Of a stretch of 64,000 nt of DNA, positions 26,765-37,408 are shown one piece after another; position 1 is the stretch's first letter; every line of letters begins with the position of its first letter. Below the pieces are notes generated by a model. The model made no database searches. It had not been told where the DNA came from and was given only the letters and a program-made list of their open reading frames with translations. Made by a program: the position numbers and the translations under genes. The stretch comes from G965279335 sp965279285 (GTDB lineage: Bacteria; Pseudomonadota; Gammaproteobacteria; DSM-16500): positions 62,001-126,000 of the forward strand of contig OZ257147.1 of the NCBI GenBank assembly GCA_965279285.1, in the 5' to 3' direction.

Positions 26765-28117
26765 TCATTTTTTCAAAGTTGATATTGAGGCTGCTGATGC
26801 TGAAGAATTTGAACTTTGACTATCAGTTTGTGGCCTATTATCTATTTCTGCTTCGGCCTCTTCTTGCACAATCTTGGCCATAGTCTCTTTTAGCTTCAAT
26901 GCAGCACGTGCTGTAGCCACTCTATATTCAGCGACGGTCATTTTTTCAGTCGTGCCTTCCAACTTTAAATATGAGTCTTCATCACTGGATGGGTGAGGAG
27001 ATTCGCTGTCTGTTCTTGGCATATCAAAACCTTTAACATTAGCAAAGAGTGTAAGTAACGCCAATCTAAAATCCATACTGGCTTGTAACCGTGCTGCCCT
27101 CTTTTTGCTGAGAGTACCAATAACCCGATCAAGTTTTATATTTAATACCTGGACAGGTGTAGCGACATCTTTCAATAATTTTTTAGTAATAGAGATATAA
27201 TTAGCATGCCTGTCCCAAAACCAATCGATTGCTACTTGCGCTAACCCTTTCATATCTTCAGTTTTCTTAAGGATCCTGTCATCCTTTCCTTCATGTCTCG
27301 CAAGATACTCAAGAAACTCTTCCCCATACAACCATTGATCCTTTAGCCAGTCCAAAGTTTCTTGATTGCTTTTCTGAAGATTACAGGCTTGGCATATTAA
27401 CCATATATTATCGATATCATTAAAATAAAGTTCATAAAAAAATAATGTCCCATAATATTTGTCTTTAACTTTAATAAAAAATTTTTCCATTCCATCTTGT
27501 TCCATAATGAACTTAGCAAATTCGGGATCACTATTTAACTTATCTACTAAGGCTTTTTGTCTTTTCATGATATTTTCTTTTGCCTGCATGTGATCAGCTT
27601 GCAAGGATTCAACCTTCACATAATCTCCATGTACAAGACAAGGTATCAATTTATCGCCTGATGCACTTTGTAGCATCTGCTCGTTTAATTTTGGTTCCTG
27701 AAATCGTTCATATCTAACTGCGGCAGGCGTTTCAGTACCAGGCATCGGATTATAACCAGTTGTTGACATAATGAACCCAACTGGTGGTTTTTTAGGTTTA
27801 GTTGTTTTTTCAGTTTTAATAGTAATAGTTTCTTTTGTCTCTGGATCAAATACTATTTTCTGATGTTCTTTTTGAGTGGTATCCCACCTAACAGGAAGCC
27901 CTAATTTTGGTAAATGCGCCGTATCAAAAATTTCAAGCACCCACTTCCAATCCTCTGGTAGTTGGTACTCACTTTCTGCTGCAGCTGAACTACTACTCGA
28001 TGCGGCAGCCGTACCACCTGATGTCTCAGCTTCTACTTTTTGTTTTTTAAACTGCTTCTCATCTTTTTTATCTGCTGTTGCTTCTGTAGATATCTTCTGC
28101 TTGCGTGTTGCTGACAT
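26765..28117 (-). CDS. HNH-nuclease-like protein with basic N-terminus
   Basis: I start at MSATRKQK (28117), with AGGAG 8 nt upstream. A longer open frame to 28318 has no good start site. Of the 450 residues, the first 50 are disordered (Ser/Ala runs) with a basic patch KKDEKQFKKQK that resembles a nuclear localisation signal. Residues 157-251 contain an HNH-like layout: PCLVHGDY, then QADHMQ (Asp-His 175-176), and NIWLICQACNLQKSN (237-251) with CxxCN and Lys. In HNH enzymes the DH pair and the Asn/His side bind the metal and cut DNA or RNA; the spacing here is longer than usual. The C-terminal half is helical and unassigned, ending in a Ser-rich tail. It pairs with the small gene downstream. 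Nuclease function is a motif-based inference. Confidence 0.7.
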   Translation of the reverse strand: MSATRKQKISTEATADKKDEKQFKKQKVEAETSGGTAAASSSSSAAAESEYQLPEDWKWVLEIFDTAHLPKLGLPVRWDTTQKEHQKIVFDPETKETITIKTEKTTKPKKPPVGFIMSTTGYNPMPGTETPAAVRYERFQEPKLNEQMLQSASGDKLIPCLVHGDYVKVESLQADHMQAKENIMKRQKALVDKLNSDPEFAKFIMEQDGMEKFFIKVKDKYYGTLFFYELYFNDIDNIWLICQACNLQKSNQETLDWLKDQWLYGEEFLEYLARHEGKDDRILKKTEDMKGLAQVAIDWFWDRHANYISITKKLLKDVATPVQVLNIKLDRVIGTLSKKRAARLQASMDFRLALLTLFANVKGFDMPRTDSESPHPSSDEDSYLKLEGTTEKMTVAEYRVATARAALKLKETMAKIVQEEAEAEIDNRPQTDSQSSNSSASAASISTLKK

Positions 28118-28625
28118 TAGAAAACTCCTACAATGTAGTTTATTATTATGTATTATAATAGCATAATTTATAATTATTTGGAAGAAATGTTCTGTCGCAA
28201 TTCCTGCGCCTGATATGATAATGCGGTTCCATAGTAGCCAATGGTTGAGCAAATGATAAGCTTCAAAATGGCAGCATTTTGGCGCACCTAATAGAACCTC
28301 GAGAAGTATCCTCTCCATAACTCAAGGTAAGCATAATTCCGCATTCCACCGCAAATTAACTTAAAAAATATATTTTCAAATAATCAAAAATATTGCTTGA
28401 CAGTGTTTTCATGTTTTTTAACAAAAATTTCTTGGTTGAAGTGCATGCCGGATTAATGGCACTGCAAAGCCATACAATATACTTGTTGGTACAAGTTTTA
28501 TTAAGAAGACCAGAGCGCGCGCCATTATTTTTTTAACGCCTTAGAAGTGAACCCAACGCTAAAAAAAACCATTTAAAAAGCCGTGTTATCCTATATGGAA
28601 TGAGTTAATAAATGGCGGCGGTCAG
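28118..28625. other. 508-bp non-coding spacer
   Basis: No gene is seen here. It is very A+T-rich near 28350-28440, includes a TTGACA hexamer (28397-28402) without a good -10 box at the right distance, and a perfect 6-bp inverted repeat with 4-nt loop, ACTTGTTGGTACAAGT (28481-28496). It separates the - strand HNH-like gene from the + strand transposase remnant and may contain more IS debris. Confidence 0.5.
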
Positions 28626-28898
28626 ATGAATCGGATAGAGATTAAAAACACGCTAGAAAAACTTACCGAAGACATCGAGTCTATAGCGGACGACAAAATT
28701 AAGTCAATTCAAAAAACATTACTTAATTTGATTGAGGTATTAGTATCAGACAATGATCAGTTGCGCGCTGATAATCAGATTCTGCGTGATGAAAATAACC
28801 GACTAAAGGATGAGCAAGGTAAACCGAGCATTCGCCCATAGGCAGGTAATTCCATTAATATTTCTTCTGAAGCAGAACGAAGACAAAGATGGGTTTAA
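28626..28898 (+). mobile_element. IS66-like transposase N-terminal remnant
   Basis: The reading frame MNRIEIKNTLEKL ... DNQLRADNQILRDENNRLK ... EQGKPSIRP is the leucine-zipper-like N-terminal part of IS66-type transposases (LRxENxxLRDEINRLKGEQGKP is typical). A TAG at 28839 stops it, but the same frame goes on with GNSINISSEAERRQRWV to 28898, still transposase-like, so this is an in-frame nonsense mutation. The catalytic part is missing: the TcA gene end lies 9 bp further on. A truncated, dead element at the border of the toxin-complex locus. Confidence 0.7.
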
Positions 28899-28906
28899 TG
28901 GATCGC

Positions 28907-31900
28907 TTACGAAAGTGCAGTATAATTAAGGGTTATGATCACATCGGAAATTGTTTCGTATTGGATGATCTGATTATTCTGCTTTGGCATTTCGAGGCGC
29001 CAGTCGGAAATAGCGCCGGTGCCTTCGAAGGGCAGGTACCGCGCATCGTTAAAATTCAGCTCGAACAATCCGCAGTCGTTTACTCCCCTTGAAATTGCGA
29101 TTTGCTGCTGGGCTCGCCAGTCCTGGCGCAGGGTATCCGGTTGTGGAATGGAGGAGCTTTTTCCTGACAGGTAGTTTATCGTATTGATGTCCGGCGCCAA
29201 CACTACCTTATTGGATAGCTGTGTGAGGGTTGCGTGCAGATCTTGATAAGGCCCTATCACCACAGGTATGGAGATAGCTATACTGTTGATTAGACGCTGA
29301 TAGTGTCCCGGGTAATCCTCATCAAAATGAGTTTCACGTAAGCTGAAATCACAACTGCCTTTACTCACAAAACGGTCAAAGGCTGCGGAATCTATTTGCT
29401 TCAGCGATATGGTTTTCTTTATTTCCAGCCTACGTACATCTTTGTACAAGTACTCAAAGTCCATGCGATTTAACTCCATGAGCAAACCTTCACCGGCCAA
29501 TAAGCCCTGGTTGAGACTGTTCCAGTTGCTCGGACTGATAAATGTTTTATAACTGCATCGCTCATATTGGTATGATTTTTCGGCCAGTCGCGAAAATTCA
29601 AAAGCCAGTTGATACGACATAAAGTAAATGGTTGACAATCGGCTTACCATCCTCTGGTAAAGCTGTTCATTGGTAAATTTATCTGATAAAAAGGCTTGCA
29701 TTTCATTGGACTGTTGAATTTGCACCATCAGTATGTTGTATTCCTGATTCAAAGCACTCAGTCGTTCATCGGCAGCTCCTATTTGAGCAGCTATCTGTTG
29801 CTGTTCCAAGTGACTCATCTGTTTCTGGAATTCCCATTCCTGGTCACGCCTTTGAAATTGACCGCTGGTGGCAGCCATACCTGCCGATTGATAAGACATG
29901 GAAGAGAGCACTTCAAGACCGGTGGCTATTGTACTAAGGGCTCCTCCTGGATTGAAACCACCGACAGCCATACCAAAAATAGTAGGTAATAAATAGGCGG
30001 GTGTTGCTCCCGTACGAATACCTCCACTGATACCTTGTAATGTGAGACCTGCCGCGTGTAAGCTTAAATTCGCGATCTCAAAATCAGACAAGCCTTCATC
30101 AATCAGATTAGTGTAATAATCAGTTTTGATTTTTGTGATTGTTTCAGTTAACTGCAAGGCTTTAATTTGTTGTAACTGCTCGTTGATCTGGTCAATTTTA
30201 ATTTGCCGGGTCATGTTTAAAATGTTGGTTTCTTGCGTCGCTCGCAATTGTGCTAGATGCTCGGCATCTTTTTTCTCTATGGCACTCAGGAGCGCGTTAC
30301 CAAACTGAATGACTGACTGGGCAAGGCCTTTGGCTTTTTCAATAACAAAGCTAAAACGGTAGGGTAATATCTCTTTAGCCGGATTATTTAGAGGAGCCTC
30401 CAAACTACCGTTGGTAGATGTCCCAACCAATTGGGTGGGATTGAGCTGAGGCTCGAATAATGGCAGGTTTTGCAGTACGCCATCGATAGAGCGACAGCTT
30501 CGGATATTGCTGAGTCGTTGGTGTATCGTATCCCAGTACCCGAGTAATTTCCGATTTTCTGGGATACTGAAGTAGTAGGGATGATTGCTGAAGCTCAACG
30601 CAGAAGGGTTGTTTATCTGCCCGGGAACCGATGAAAGACTGCTGGTGGAATCTTCAAGTCGGATCAGAAATTCAGGGATGTTACCTTCTGGGTAGCTGGC
30701 CTGCAGTTCTGCGTAAGTTTCGGATTTATGGAGGCCACAAGCGCTAAATTGCGGTTTGGGGCCGAGTATATCGCTGGCTAAATTATAGAGCAGGACTGCA
30801 TAGTTGATGGATTCCCGAGTGTTAAGTCGGTATTGCTGATCGCCATCGTTAATCAGGTTATCAATATAATTCATGATGGTATTTTTCATAAAAGCCGTGG
30901 GACGTAACCAGGAAATGGCGTAAGGGTCAAAGGGATCCTCGTGATAAACGGCCAGCTGTAGCTTAGCGTTTCTTTGTAAGTTATCTAACAGGTTATGGGG
31001 CCTACCGAACCCCTGGAAGCGCCAGTAGGAATTGGGGCCCGAAAAGGAATCGCCTTCTTTTTCAGTGGGATTAAAAATGTATTCCAGCCAATGGCGGCCC
31101 TCGTTATATTTTAAATTGGTGTTTAACTGGCTAGCAATGAGTGCGGTGCTATAATAGAAGGTCTCCCAGTAATAAAGACTCATAGGTGATTGCAACGAAA
31201 AATCAATCACTTCAGTGGGTACCGGCCCGCTCAGGCAGGTCTTATTGGGTGCTAATTCTAGGAAACTATATTCAGTTGAAGTTTGAGCATCATAGCTCAT
31301 TAAACCGTCGATGCTATGTGCATTAAACTTGCTGTTGAGGTTATTCACTGCTGAAGTAGTTAGGCGCCAGTAGGTGAATAAATCGCCACTTTGAGTCAGA
31401 TAAGGTGAGGTAACGTAGGTAATATTTTTAGTGCCGGACACACCGGACACAGCAGCATTTGCTGCCATGGTTTTAGGGTGTTTCATATCCGGTGTGGGGG
31501 CAATAAGCAGGGTTTGAAAACCATTATTTAAGATCATCCAGTTGGCTGTATTGCCTACAGGCGTGCAACTACTCGTGATATTGCTAGATGCAACGATGCT
31601 ATTTTGTAAATTACCATAAATGTTATTTAATAAAATCGTGGTGTTGAGGGCCGCGTTATTGATCAAGGTACTATCTGAAACTGAAATTTTGACATTGGTG
31701 TTGCTGCTATTAACGGTAAGAGAATCAAATTGGAAGACGCTCAGATCTCTTGATAGTAGGGTTACGACGTTCTTGTCTTTCAGTATGATTTGAGCCAGTA
31801 TCTGCTCATTGGCTACGTCATAATATATCGCTATATCAAACTGGGTATTGATTTCATCAAGTTTAACGTTTTTTTGAACAACTTTCCGTAATTCAGCAGG

Positions 31901-34900
31901 AACGGTCCAGGTATCGTTAAAGCCAAGGTAAGAATAATAAAGCGTAACGGTGAGATCCAGTGTTTCCGAGTCTTTCACCGGTTGTATAAGCGGCTGCAGC
32001 CAAAAACGGAATAGTTTATTAAAGGCAAAAACCGGCAGCATTTTATTATTATACACCGAGACGGCATCGTTCTCGATCTTTTTCCACGGCGTCCAAAGGA
32101 GCATATTATGGACTGAGCGGTAATAAAAGTGACTGTTCTCAGTATTTCCATCAAAACCAATAAGGTAGATAGTGTACGATTCACGAGCGGTTGGTTCGCG
32201 AGGAATAATGGGTGTAAAACCATTATTTAAGATAGGGGCTGGCGCTCCATTTGTTTGCAGCATAATCTTGCTAACTTTATCATATATAAATGAACTAATG
32301 CTATCTTTGTCAAATTGTTCAAATTCCCAATAGGCTAACAAGTTATAATCGGTACTATGTTCATAATACACCTTAGGTAAACGGTAGAATATAGACTCTT
32401 TAATTTCTCCGTTATGGTTAGGTTGATAAGCCTGGGCCCATATTCTTAATTCCGCAATATTAAATTTATAATCACTCCTATCATTCAGGCCATTGTACTC
32501 TCCTCCTAAAAGTAAAGGACAATACTGCACATCGTATCTAACTTCCGTACATGTTACGGTAACCTCTATGCCATCAATGTATAGTTGAGCATAAGGGCTT
32601 TCATTAGCATTAAAAACAATGGAAACCTGATGCCATTGATTACTTGCTATGCCTTCTGTTGTTGTTATTACATACGCTTTTTCATTATAGTAGGTTGTTA
32701 CGCTTAATTGATTATCCTGTAATAGCTTTAACCACCAGGAAGAAGAAGGTTGATCCTTATTGTCATAACGTAAAATGTTCGGGAAGTAGGATAAATTATA
32801 TTCAGAATGATTCGTAACACTTGTCTCAATCATAAATAAAAAGTCAATAGAAAATTGATCAGTAAGTGTGTTAAAAGTAGACCCTCCATATTGGTATGGA
32901 TTGACTCTTAAACCAGGTTGTGTCATATCATCAAATTTTTTATTAAACTCCAATCTCGTATTAACAATTGCTGTTGTTTTATCCTCCAGCTCTCTATCGG
33001 TAGCATTATTAAACAAATAGCTCCCAACAATGTTGAGATTACTCACTTTTGCAAATCCATTGAGGTATTCCCGGTAGGCCTTTTCTACATTTTCTTCAGT
33101 TATATTTGTTTGTAATAGCTCATCTTCCAGTTGTTTGAAGAGGGGGGTTTTGCCTTTACGCAAGCTGGGTTCCAAGTAGTTTTCCGGATACAAGAAAACT
33201 TTGCGATTTGCCTCCCATACTCGATAGTTACTGAGCCATTCCCAATAGGCATCCGAAATTTTTGTATCGGTTACATAAGGCTCTAAGTTCATGCGGCAGC
33301 GGTGAATGTAGAGCTGTAAGCTTAGCGTGGCCTGTGTAATGCGGGAGGTTATGTCGCAACTGCCCATTTGCGGATCGAGCAGCAGATAGGCATAGAGTGC
33401 GCCTTCGGTGGTTACCGGGAAATTATTCGAATTGAATTGAATCATGGCATAGGGCACAAGGGCATCACGTTTTAGCTCAGAAATACTGCCACTTAGCTCC
33501 TTGGATACCTGCTTCCAGTCGGACTCATGGTTTAGTTTTACCAAGTTGGCTAATTTGCCTGTCATATCCTCGCTAAAATTTACTTGGCCTGCAGTTTGAT
33601 ATAAGCTATCGATAGGAATCCCACTGGTAGCTAAAAGATCGAAACAGGCTTTTAATTGAAATAGCTCTACGCTATTGCTATAAGTAAACCTATTAATCGT
33701 CGGGATGGAAGCGGTAAGATAGTTGATATCATCCGCTGCCCAGCTGGTGATTTGTGCCAGGGCGCTTATATTATTATTGTCCTCATCAGAAGAAAAGTAT
33801 TTCCAAAATGTAATGAGTTTGTTACTTCCGTCCTGGAAAGCAATGGTCAATGCTCTATACTGGTACAATCCTTCAAGGGTGTTGAGGGAAAATTCCAAGG
33901 TTTTCAATCCCGTTAAGATGTTCGGAAAGTAACACCAGGTTGACAATTCAACAGGATTGAAGACGAATGATTTTGCAACGTATGCATAATGGTGCATCTC
34001 CGGTAACTGGTTCAGATTTTTAGTATCTGTCGGTAATAAATCCTGAACAGTATCCCCACTCTCCAATTTTTCCAGGAAGAAATAGGAAATAATGACTCCT
34101 GTCAGGGTAACATCAATGTCAAAGTAATCTTTGGTAACACTTGCCACCACCGCTGTTTGTCCCTTGAAAAAGGGCTCTAATAACCACTGAGGAACACTGC
34201 CTGTTATATCTTTAGTTAGTGCACTATTATGATCAGCCCTGCAACCAGAATCAGCAGAAGGAATTAAGCGTAGTGTCGAGGTATCAGCAAACTCTGGGGA
34301 CGCAGCGATGACAGTATTATCGGTGGCAGGAATCTTACCGAGAGAATCGCCGAATGCTTTATCTTGATCTGTAATTTTTTCATAGCCTTCAATCGAACTG
34401 TAACTGATAGATGAGTCATCAGCGGCAGCGTTCCAATATATTTCATTGCCGTTGTCTTCGGGTGTGGGGGCATTATCATTCCAGAAAATGCCATTTGTAA
34501 TGATGACAACTTGGTCGGTATTAATATAAGCGGCCCCTCCTTTTTGTGTCGCCTCATTTTTCCAGAAGGTGCAGCTATTTATGGTAAGGGTTGAAGTGGC
34601 CGCAATAGCGCCGCCATTGGCGTGATGAGTACTATCACCAGCCTTATTCATGGCGAAAATGCAGTTTTGCAGCGTAAGCAAGTTTGCGCCAGATGTAGCA
34701 AGTGCGCCGCCGTCTGCAGTGATACTGTGGTTATTTTTAAAAATACAGTTTCGGATGGTGATTCCATTGTTGCTCACAATGGCTCCTCCGCCGTCATTAT
34801 CCTTCGCCAATCCATTGATCAGGCTAAAGCCGTCAATCACAATTCCATCTGTTTTAGGCAAGAAAGCTCGTGCCGCATATTCCCCATTAATAATGGTATT

Positions 34901-37324
34901 GACAGGGCCTTGTACCGATTTGATAAGCAGTTTTTTATCAATAACAATGTTGGTGTTGCCTTCACCACTGTAAGCCGTTCCGTCTGTTTTTACATCCACT
35001 AGGATCACATCCCCGTCCTGCGCATGGTCTATGGCGATCTGAAAGGTTAGGTAGCCGGTGGGCACCTGGCGGATGGTACCGGTGAAGCCAGAGTCTTGCC
35101 ATTGTTGGTAATTTGCCTCTATAAAACCCTGATCATTCACGCAATCGGCTTTTTTAAATTCTTCAAACAGGATGTGTGAGAGTTGGCTGTTAATGGCGTC
35201 ATCCTGGAAAGATTTCGGCGTAACTAATTGCGGTATAATCAGCGTATTAAATTGTGCGACCATATCAATGATCTTGAGCTTACGGCCAGCCTGACTGACT
35301 GCATATAAATTTGGCGATTTCGCATCATTGACCAATTGGATAAATTGCTGAAAATTAATGCCGGACCGAACAATCCAGGCAGCCCTATCCATAAGAGACT
35401 GGATAATGGCAATGCCGTTTTTACCGTAGTCAGCAGTATTAACTGCCGTTTTTATTGCGCCTCCTTCCAGTTCAATAAGACCGCATAGCTCTGGTATCTG
35501 CAATTGGGTGAGCTGCGATAAAAGCGCATAGCGGTACAGTAAGGTGAAATTACCTAGGTTTAACGTGAGCGTATAGGAAGCTTTGGGTGTGCCATCGATA
35601 AAGGTAACTACAGTAAACAAGTCGCTTCGCCCCAGATTTAAAGAGGCGCCCAATTGTGCGGTAATGGCTTCGTTCGAGGTATCTTCGCTGTTATATTCTC
35701 GTTCAATGGTCCATTCGGTTGGCTGATTCGGGTCAAAGTTAATACCTGAAAACTTTGCGGTAGGGTTGTTGTAGACCCGGTCGAAGAGATCCTGAGGATG
35801 AGCATCGACTTTTTTGCCGTAATCTTTCATATCATACCAAAGACTGCTCAATGCATCAGCAGCAATATTGTATTGCCGCATCAGGCTTACGGCATTGCCC
35901 AGGTAGGGGAGGTTGGCTTTGGACAGTGCATCATTATCCTCGCCCACCTTGAGTGAATACAGCAGGGTATCCAAATCTGTAAAAGACAACTCCAAATTAT
36001 TGGCCAGACGTACAAAACGGCTGATGCGATCGAGCCGTACATCGGTGATATTTAGCAGCTCATCCACCAACCAGAAGGGATCAGGTTGTCCACCAGCGCT
36101 AGTAGCTGTATGCTCGAAGGGTATATAAATTTTGCTCAGGGTAGCGGGAGCCAGGTTGGTATCGCCTTGGTTAATATAGAAGCGTTTGTTTACCTGGGCA
36201 TTAAGCTCTTTGGGGCTCAGACCCTGCACCACAAGCTGCTCTACTTGTAGGAAAGACAAATCCGTCCAGGCGCCAAAGTCGGCAATGGCAAATGCATAGG
36301 GATTAGCACTTGAGCCGTCTGCGGCAGTGTCGATGCTGGCTTGTTGAAAATCTTTCTCACTCCCAAATCCATAATAGGGTGCGATATTGGTAGAATGGTT
36401 TATTCCCACTAATTCTTGTAACTGGGTACTCAATTGTAAGGTGGCCAGCTTCCAGGACGTATCATCAGGGTTGGCTGCTAACATTGTTTTTTTAATGGCT
36501 GCCAGGTTTGTGTTTAGATAGCCGAGGTACAGAAATGAAACGGCATCGTTGTAATTAAAGGGCAGGTTGAATGGATAATCTGCGTTCTCTAGTGTTTTGA
36601 TAAGGTCGTTTTGATCCTCAAAGAGGCTAGATTCAATCACTTCGATAAGTAGGTCGATGTAACGGATAGGTGTTTGGGTATTTTCGGTATCCAGCGGAAT
36701 CGTCCAGAGATCGGGACGTCTGCCTCGGAGAGTAAGCGCTGGTGGAATGCTAGGATTTTGGTCGGTGATGTTTTCCTGAATGACCTGCATAATGTCAACC
36801 ATATACGCCGAAGGACTGTACATCGACAGGCCGGTGTCGGAGGTGCAAAGCAGATTGCCGGGAAACAGATTTTCATAATTGGGCAGGACAGAAGCGCTGC
36901 TGGAAACTCCTTTTACGGCAGCTTCTTCGTTGGAGGTAGGCATGGGTGAAAACGGCTGCTGTTGCGCGGCACTAAGCATTTGCGGCTGCCGTTGCCGGTG
37001 GATCTGCTTGAAATGGGGTGAATAGAGGTCACGTAGGTAGTTCCACTGGAGCAACACGCTGGTTTTAATGGCAGTGGCATTTTGATGGATCTGTTGTGCT
37101 GTTCGAACCTGGTTGCCAGGGTCAGCATTGATGAATTCCCTAGCAAAATCATTTACAGAGCGGTTAGCGAGCTGGTGAGCTGAGCGATAGCCCAAGTTTA
37201 GAAGTTGCAACGTTTCGGCAGGACCGGAGCTAATTTTTAATAACCGTTTATAAGCGGGTTCCAATGCAGGTTTTTCACTGATCAAAACTCGAACTTTCTG
37301 ATCGATTTCTTCGCAGGTTGACAT
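28907..37324 (-). CDS. Toxin-complex subunit A (TcA-like)
   Basis: This 2805-residue protein is the pore-forming, cell-binding subunit of an ABC toxin complex. The N-terminal VRP1-type region (about 150-230) has LFPGNLLCTSDTGLSMYSPS and DIMQVIQENITDQNPSIPP. The C-terminal third has the helical and pore-forming features of TcdA-type proteins and ends SDVIITLNYTALS. TcA forms a pentameric bell that injects the TcC toxin. Two parts are unusual: a right-handed beta-helix segment (about 755-1030; IRNCIFKNN, LQNCIFAMN, INSCTFWKN) and a LamG / concanavalin-like segment (about 1475-1640; SIDFLFMIET, QWHQVSIVFN, AQLYIDGIEV), both plausible receptor- or glycan-binding inserts. AGGAG precedes the ATG. 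It lies 84 bp after the TcB-TcC gene, same strand, probably one operon. G+C content looks higher than in the kinase region, consistent with transfer. Confidence 0.92.
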   Translation of the reverse strand: MSTCEEIDQKVRVLISEKPALEPAYKRLLKISSGPAETLQLLNLGYRSAHQLANRSVNDFAREFINADPGNQVRTAQQIHQNATAIKTSVLLQWNYLRDLYSPHFKQIHRQRQPQMLSAAQQQPFSPMPTSNEEAAVKGVSSSASVLPNYENLFPGNLLCTSDTGLSMYSPSAYMVDIMQVIQENITDQNPSIPPALTLRGRRPDLWTIPLDTENTQTPIRYIDLLIEVIESSLFEDQNDLIKTLENADYPFNLPFNYNDAVSFLYLGYLNTNLAAIKKTMLAANPDDTSWKLATLQLSTQLQELVGINHSTNIAPYYGFGSEKDFQQASIDTAADGSSANPYAFAIADFGAWTDLSFLQVEQLVVQGLSPKELNAQVNKRFYINQGDTNLAPATLSKIYIPFEHTATSAGGQPDPFWLVDELLNITDVRLDRISRFVRLANNLELSFTDLDTLLYSLKVGEDNDALSKANLPYLGNAVSLMRQYNIAADALSSLWYDMKDYGKKVDAHPQDLFDRVYNNPTAKFSGINFDPNQPTEWTIEREYNSEDTSNEAITAQLGASLNLGRSDLFTVVTFIDGTPKASYTLTLNLGNFTLLYRYALLSQLTQLQIPELCGLIELEGGAIKTAVNTADYGKNGIAIIQSLMDRAAWIVRSGINFQQFIQLVNDAKSPNLYAVSQAGRKLKIIDMVAQFNTLIIPQLVTPKSFQDDAINSQLSHILFEEFKKADCVNDQGFIEANYQQWQDSGFTGTIRQVPTGYLTFQIAIDHAQDGDVILVDVKTDGTAYSGEGNTNIVIDKKLLIKSVQGPVNTIINGEYAARAFLPKTDGIVIDGFSLINGLAKDNDGGGAIVSNNGITIRNCIFKNNHSITADGGALATSGANLLTLQNCIFAMNKAGDSTHHANGGAIAATSTLTINSCTFWKNEATQKGGAAYINTDQVVIITNGIFWNDNAPTPEDNGNEIYWNAAADDSSISYSSIEGYEKITDQDKAFGDSLGKIPATDNTVIAASPEFADTSTLRLIPSADSGCRADHNSALTKDITGSVPQWLLEPFFKGQTAVVASVTKDYFDIDVTLTGVIISYFFLEKLESGDTVQDLLPTDTKNLNQLPEMHHYAYVAKSFVFNPVELSTWCYFPNILTGLKTLEFSLNTLEGLYQYRALTIAFQDGSNKLITFWKYFSSDEDNNNISALAQITSWAADDINYLTASIPTINRFTYSNSVELFQLKACFDLLATSGIPIDSLYQTAGQVNFSEDMTGKLANLVKLNHESDWKQVSKELSGSISELKRDALVPYAMIQFNSNNFPVTTEGALYAYLLLDPQMGSCDITSRITQATLSLQLYIHRCRMNLEPYVTDTKISDAYWEWLSNYRVWEANRKVFLYPENYLEPSLRKGKTPLFKQLEDELLQTNITEENVEKAYREYLNGFAKVSNLNIVGSYLFNNATDRELEDKTTAIVNTRLEFNKKFDDMTQPGLRVNPYQYGGSTFNTLTDQFSIDFLFMIETSVTNHSEYNLSYFPNILRYDNKDQPSSSWWLKLLQDNQLSVTTYYNEKAYVITTTEGIASNQWHQVSIVFNANESPYAQLYIDGIEVTVTCTEVRYDVQYCPLLLGGEYNGLNDRSDYKFNIAELRIWAQAYQPNHNGEIKESIFYRLPKVYYEHSTDYNLLAYWEFEQFDKDSISSFIYDKVSKIMLQTNGAPAPILNNGFTPIIPREPTARESYTIYLIGFDGNTENSHFYYRSVHNMLLWTPWKKIENDAVSVYNNKMLPVFAFNKLFRFWLQPLIQPVKDSETLDLTVTLYYSYLGFNDTWTVPAELRKVVQKNVKLDEINTQFDIAIYYDVANEQILAQIILKDKNVVTLLSRDLSVFQFDSLTVNSSNTNVKISVSDSTLINNAALNTTILLNNIYGNLQNSIVASSNITSSCTPVGNTANWMILNNGFQTLLIAPTPDMKHPKTMAANAAVSGVSGTKNITYVTSPYLTQSGDLFTYWRLTTSAVNNLNSKFNAHSIDGLMSYDAQTSTEYSFLELAPNKTCLSGPVPTEVIDFSLQSPMSLYYWETFYYSTALIASQLNTNLKYNEGRHWLEYIFNPTEKEGDSFSGPNSYWRFQGFGRPHNLLDNLQRNAKLQLAVYHEDPFDPYAISWLRPTAFMKNTIMNYIDNLINDGDQQYRLNTRESINYAVLLYNLASDILGPKPQFSACGLHKSETYAELQASYPEGNIPEFLIRLEDSTSSLSSVPGQINNPSALSFSNHPYYFSIPENRKLLGYWDTIHQRLSNIRSCRSIDGVLQNLPLFEPQLNPTQLVGTSTNGSLEAPLNNPAKEILPYRFSFVIEKAKGLAQSVIQFGNALLSAIEKKDAEHLAQLRATQETNILNMTRQIKIDQINEQLQQIKALQLTETITKIKTDYYTNLIDEGLSDFEIANLSLHAAGLTLQGISGGIRTGATPAYLLPTIFGMAVGGFNPGGALSTIATGLEVLSSMSYQSAGMAATSGQFQRRDQEWEFQKQMSHLEQQQIAAQIGAADERLSALNQEYNILMVQIQQSNEMQAFLSDKFTNEQLYQRMVSRLSTIYFMSYQLAFEFSRLAEKSYQYERCSYKTFISPSNWNSLNQGLLAGEGLLMELNRMDFEYLYKDVRRLEIKKTISLKQIDSAAFDRFVSKGSCDFSLRETHFDEDYPGHYQRLINSIAISIPVVIGPYQDLHATLTQLSNKVVLAPDINTINYLSGKSSSIPQPDTLRQDWRAQQQIAISRGVNDCGLFELNFNDARYLPFEGTGAISDWRLEMPKQNNQIIQYETISDVIITLNYTALS

Positions 37325-37408
37325 GTTATTAGCTCCTAAGTGGCAATTAATTACTATGTATATTTTAGATATTGATTACGTCCATATTTATATATCATCA
37401 TCACCTAT

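Noticed and set aside
34622..35002. + strand ORFs inside the TcA gene
   Set aside because: Shadows of the beta-helix coding region; the TcA frame continues through them.
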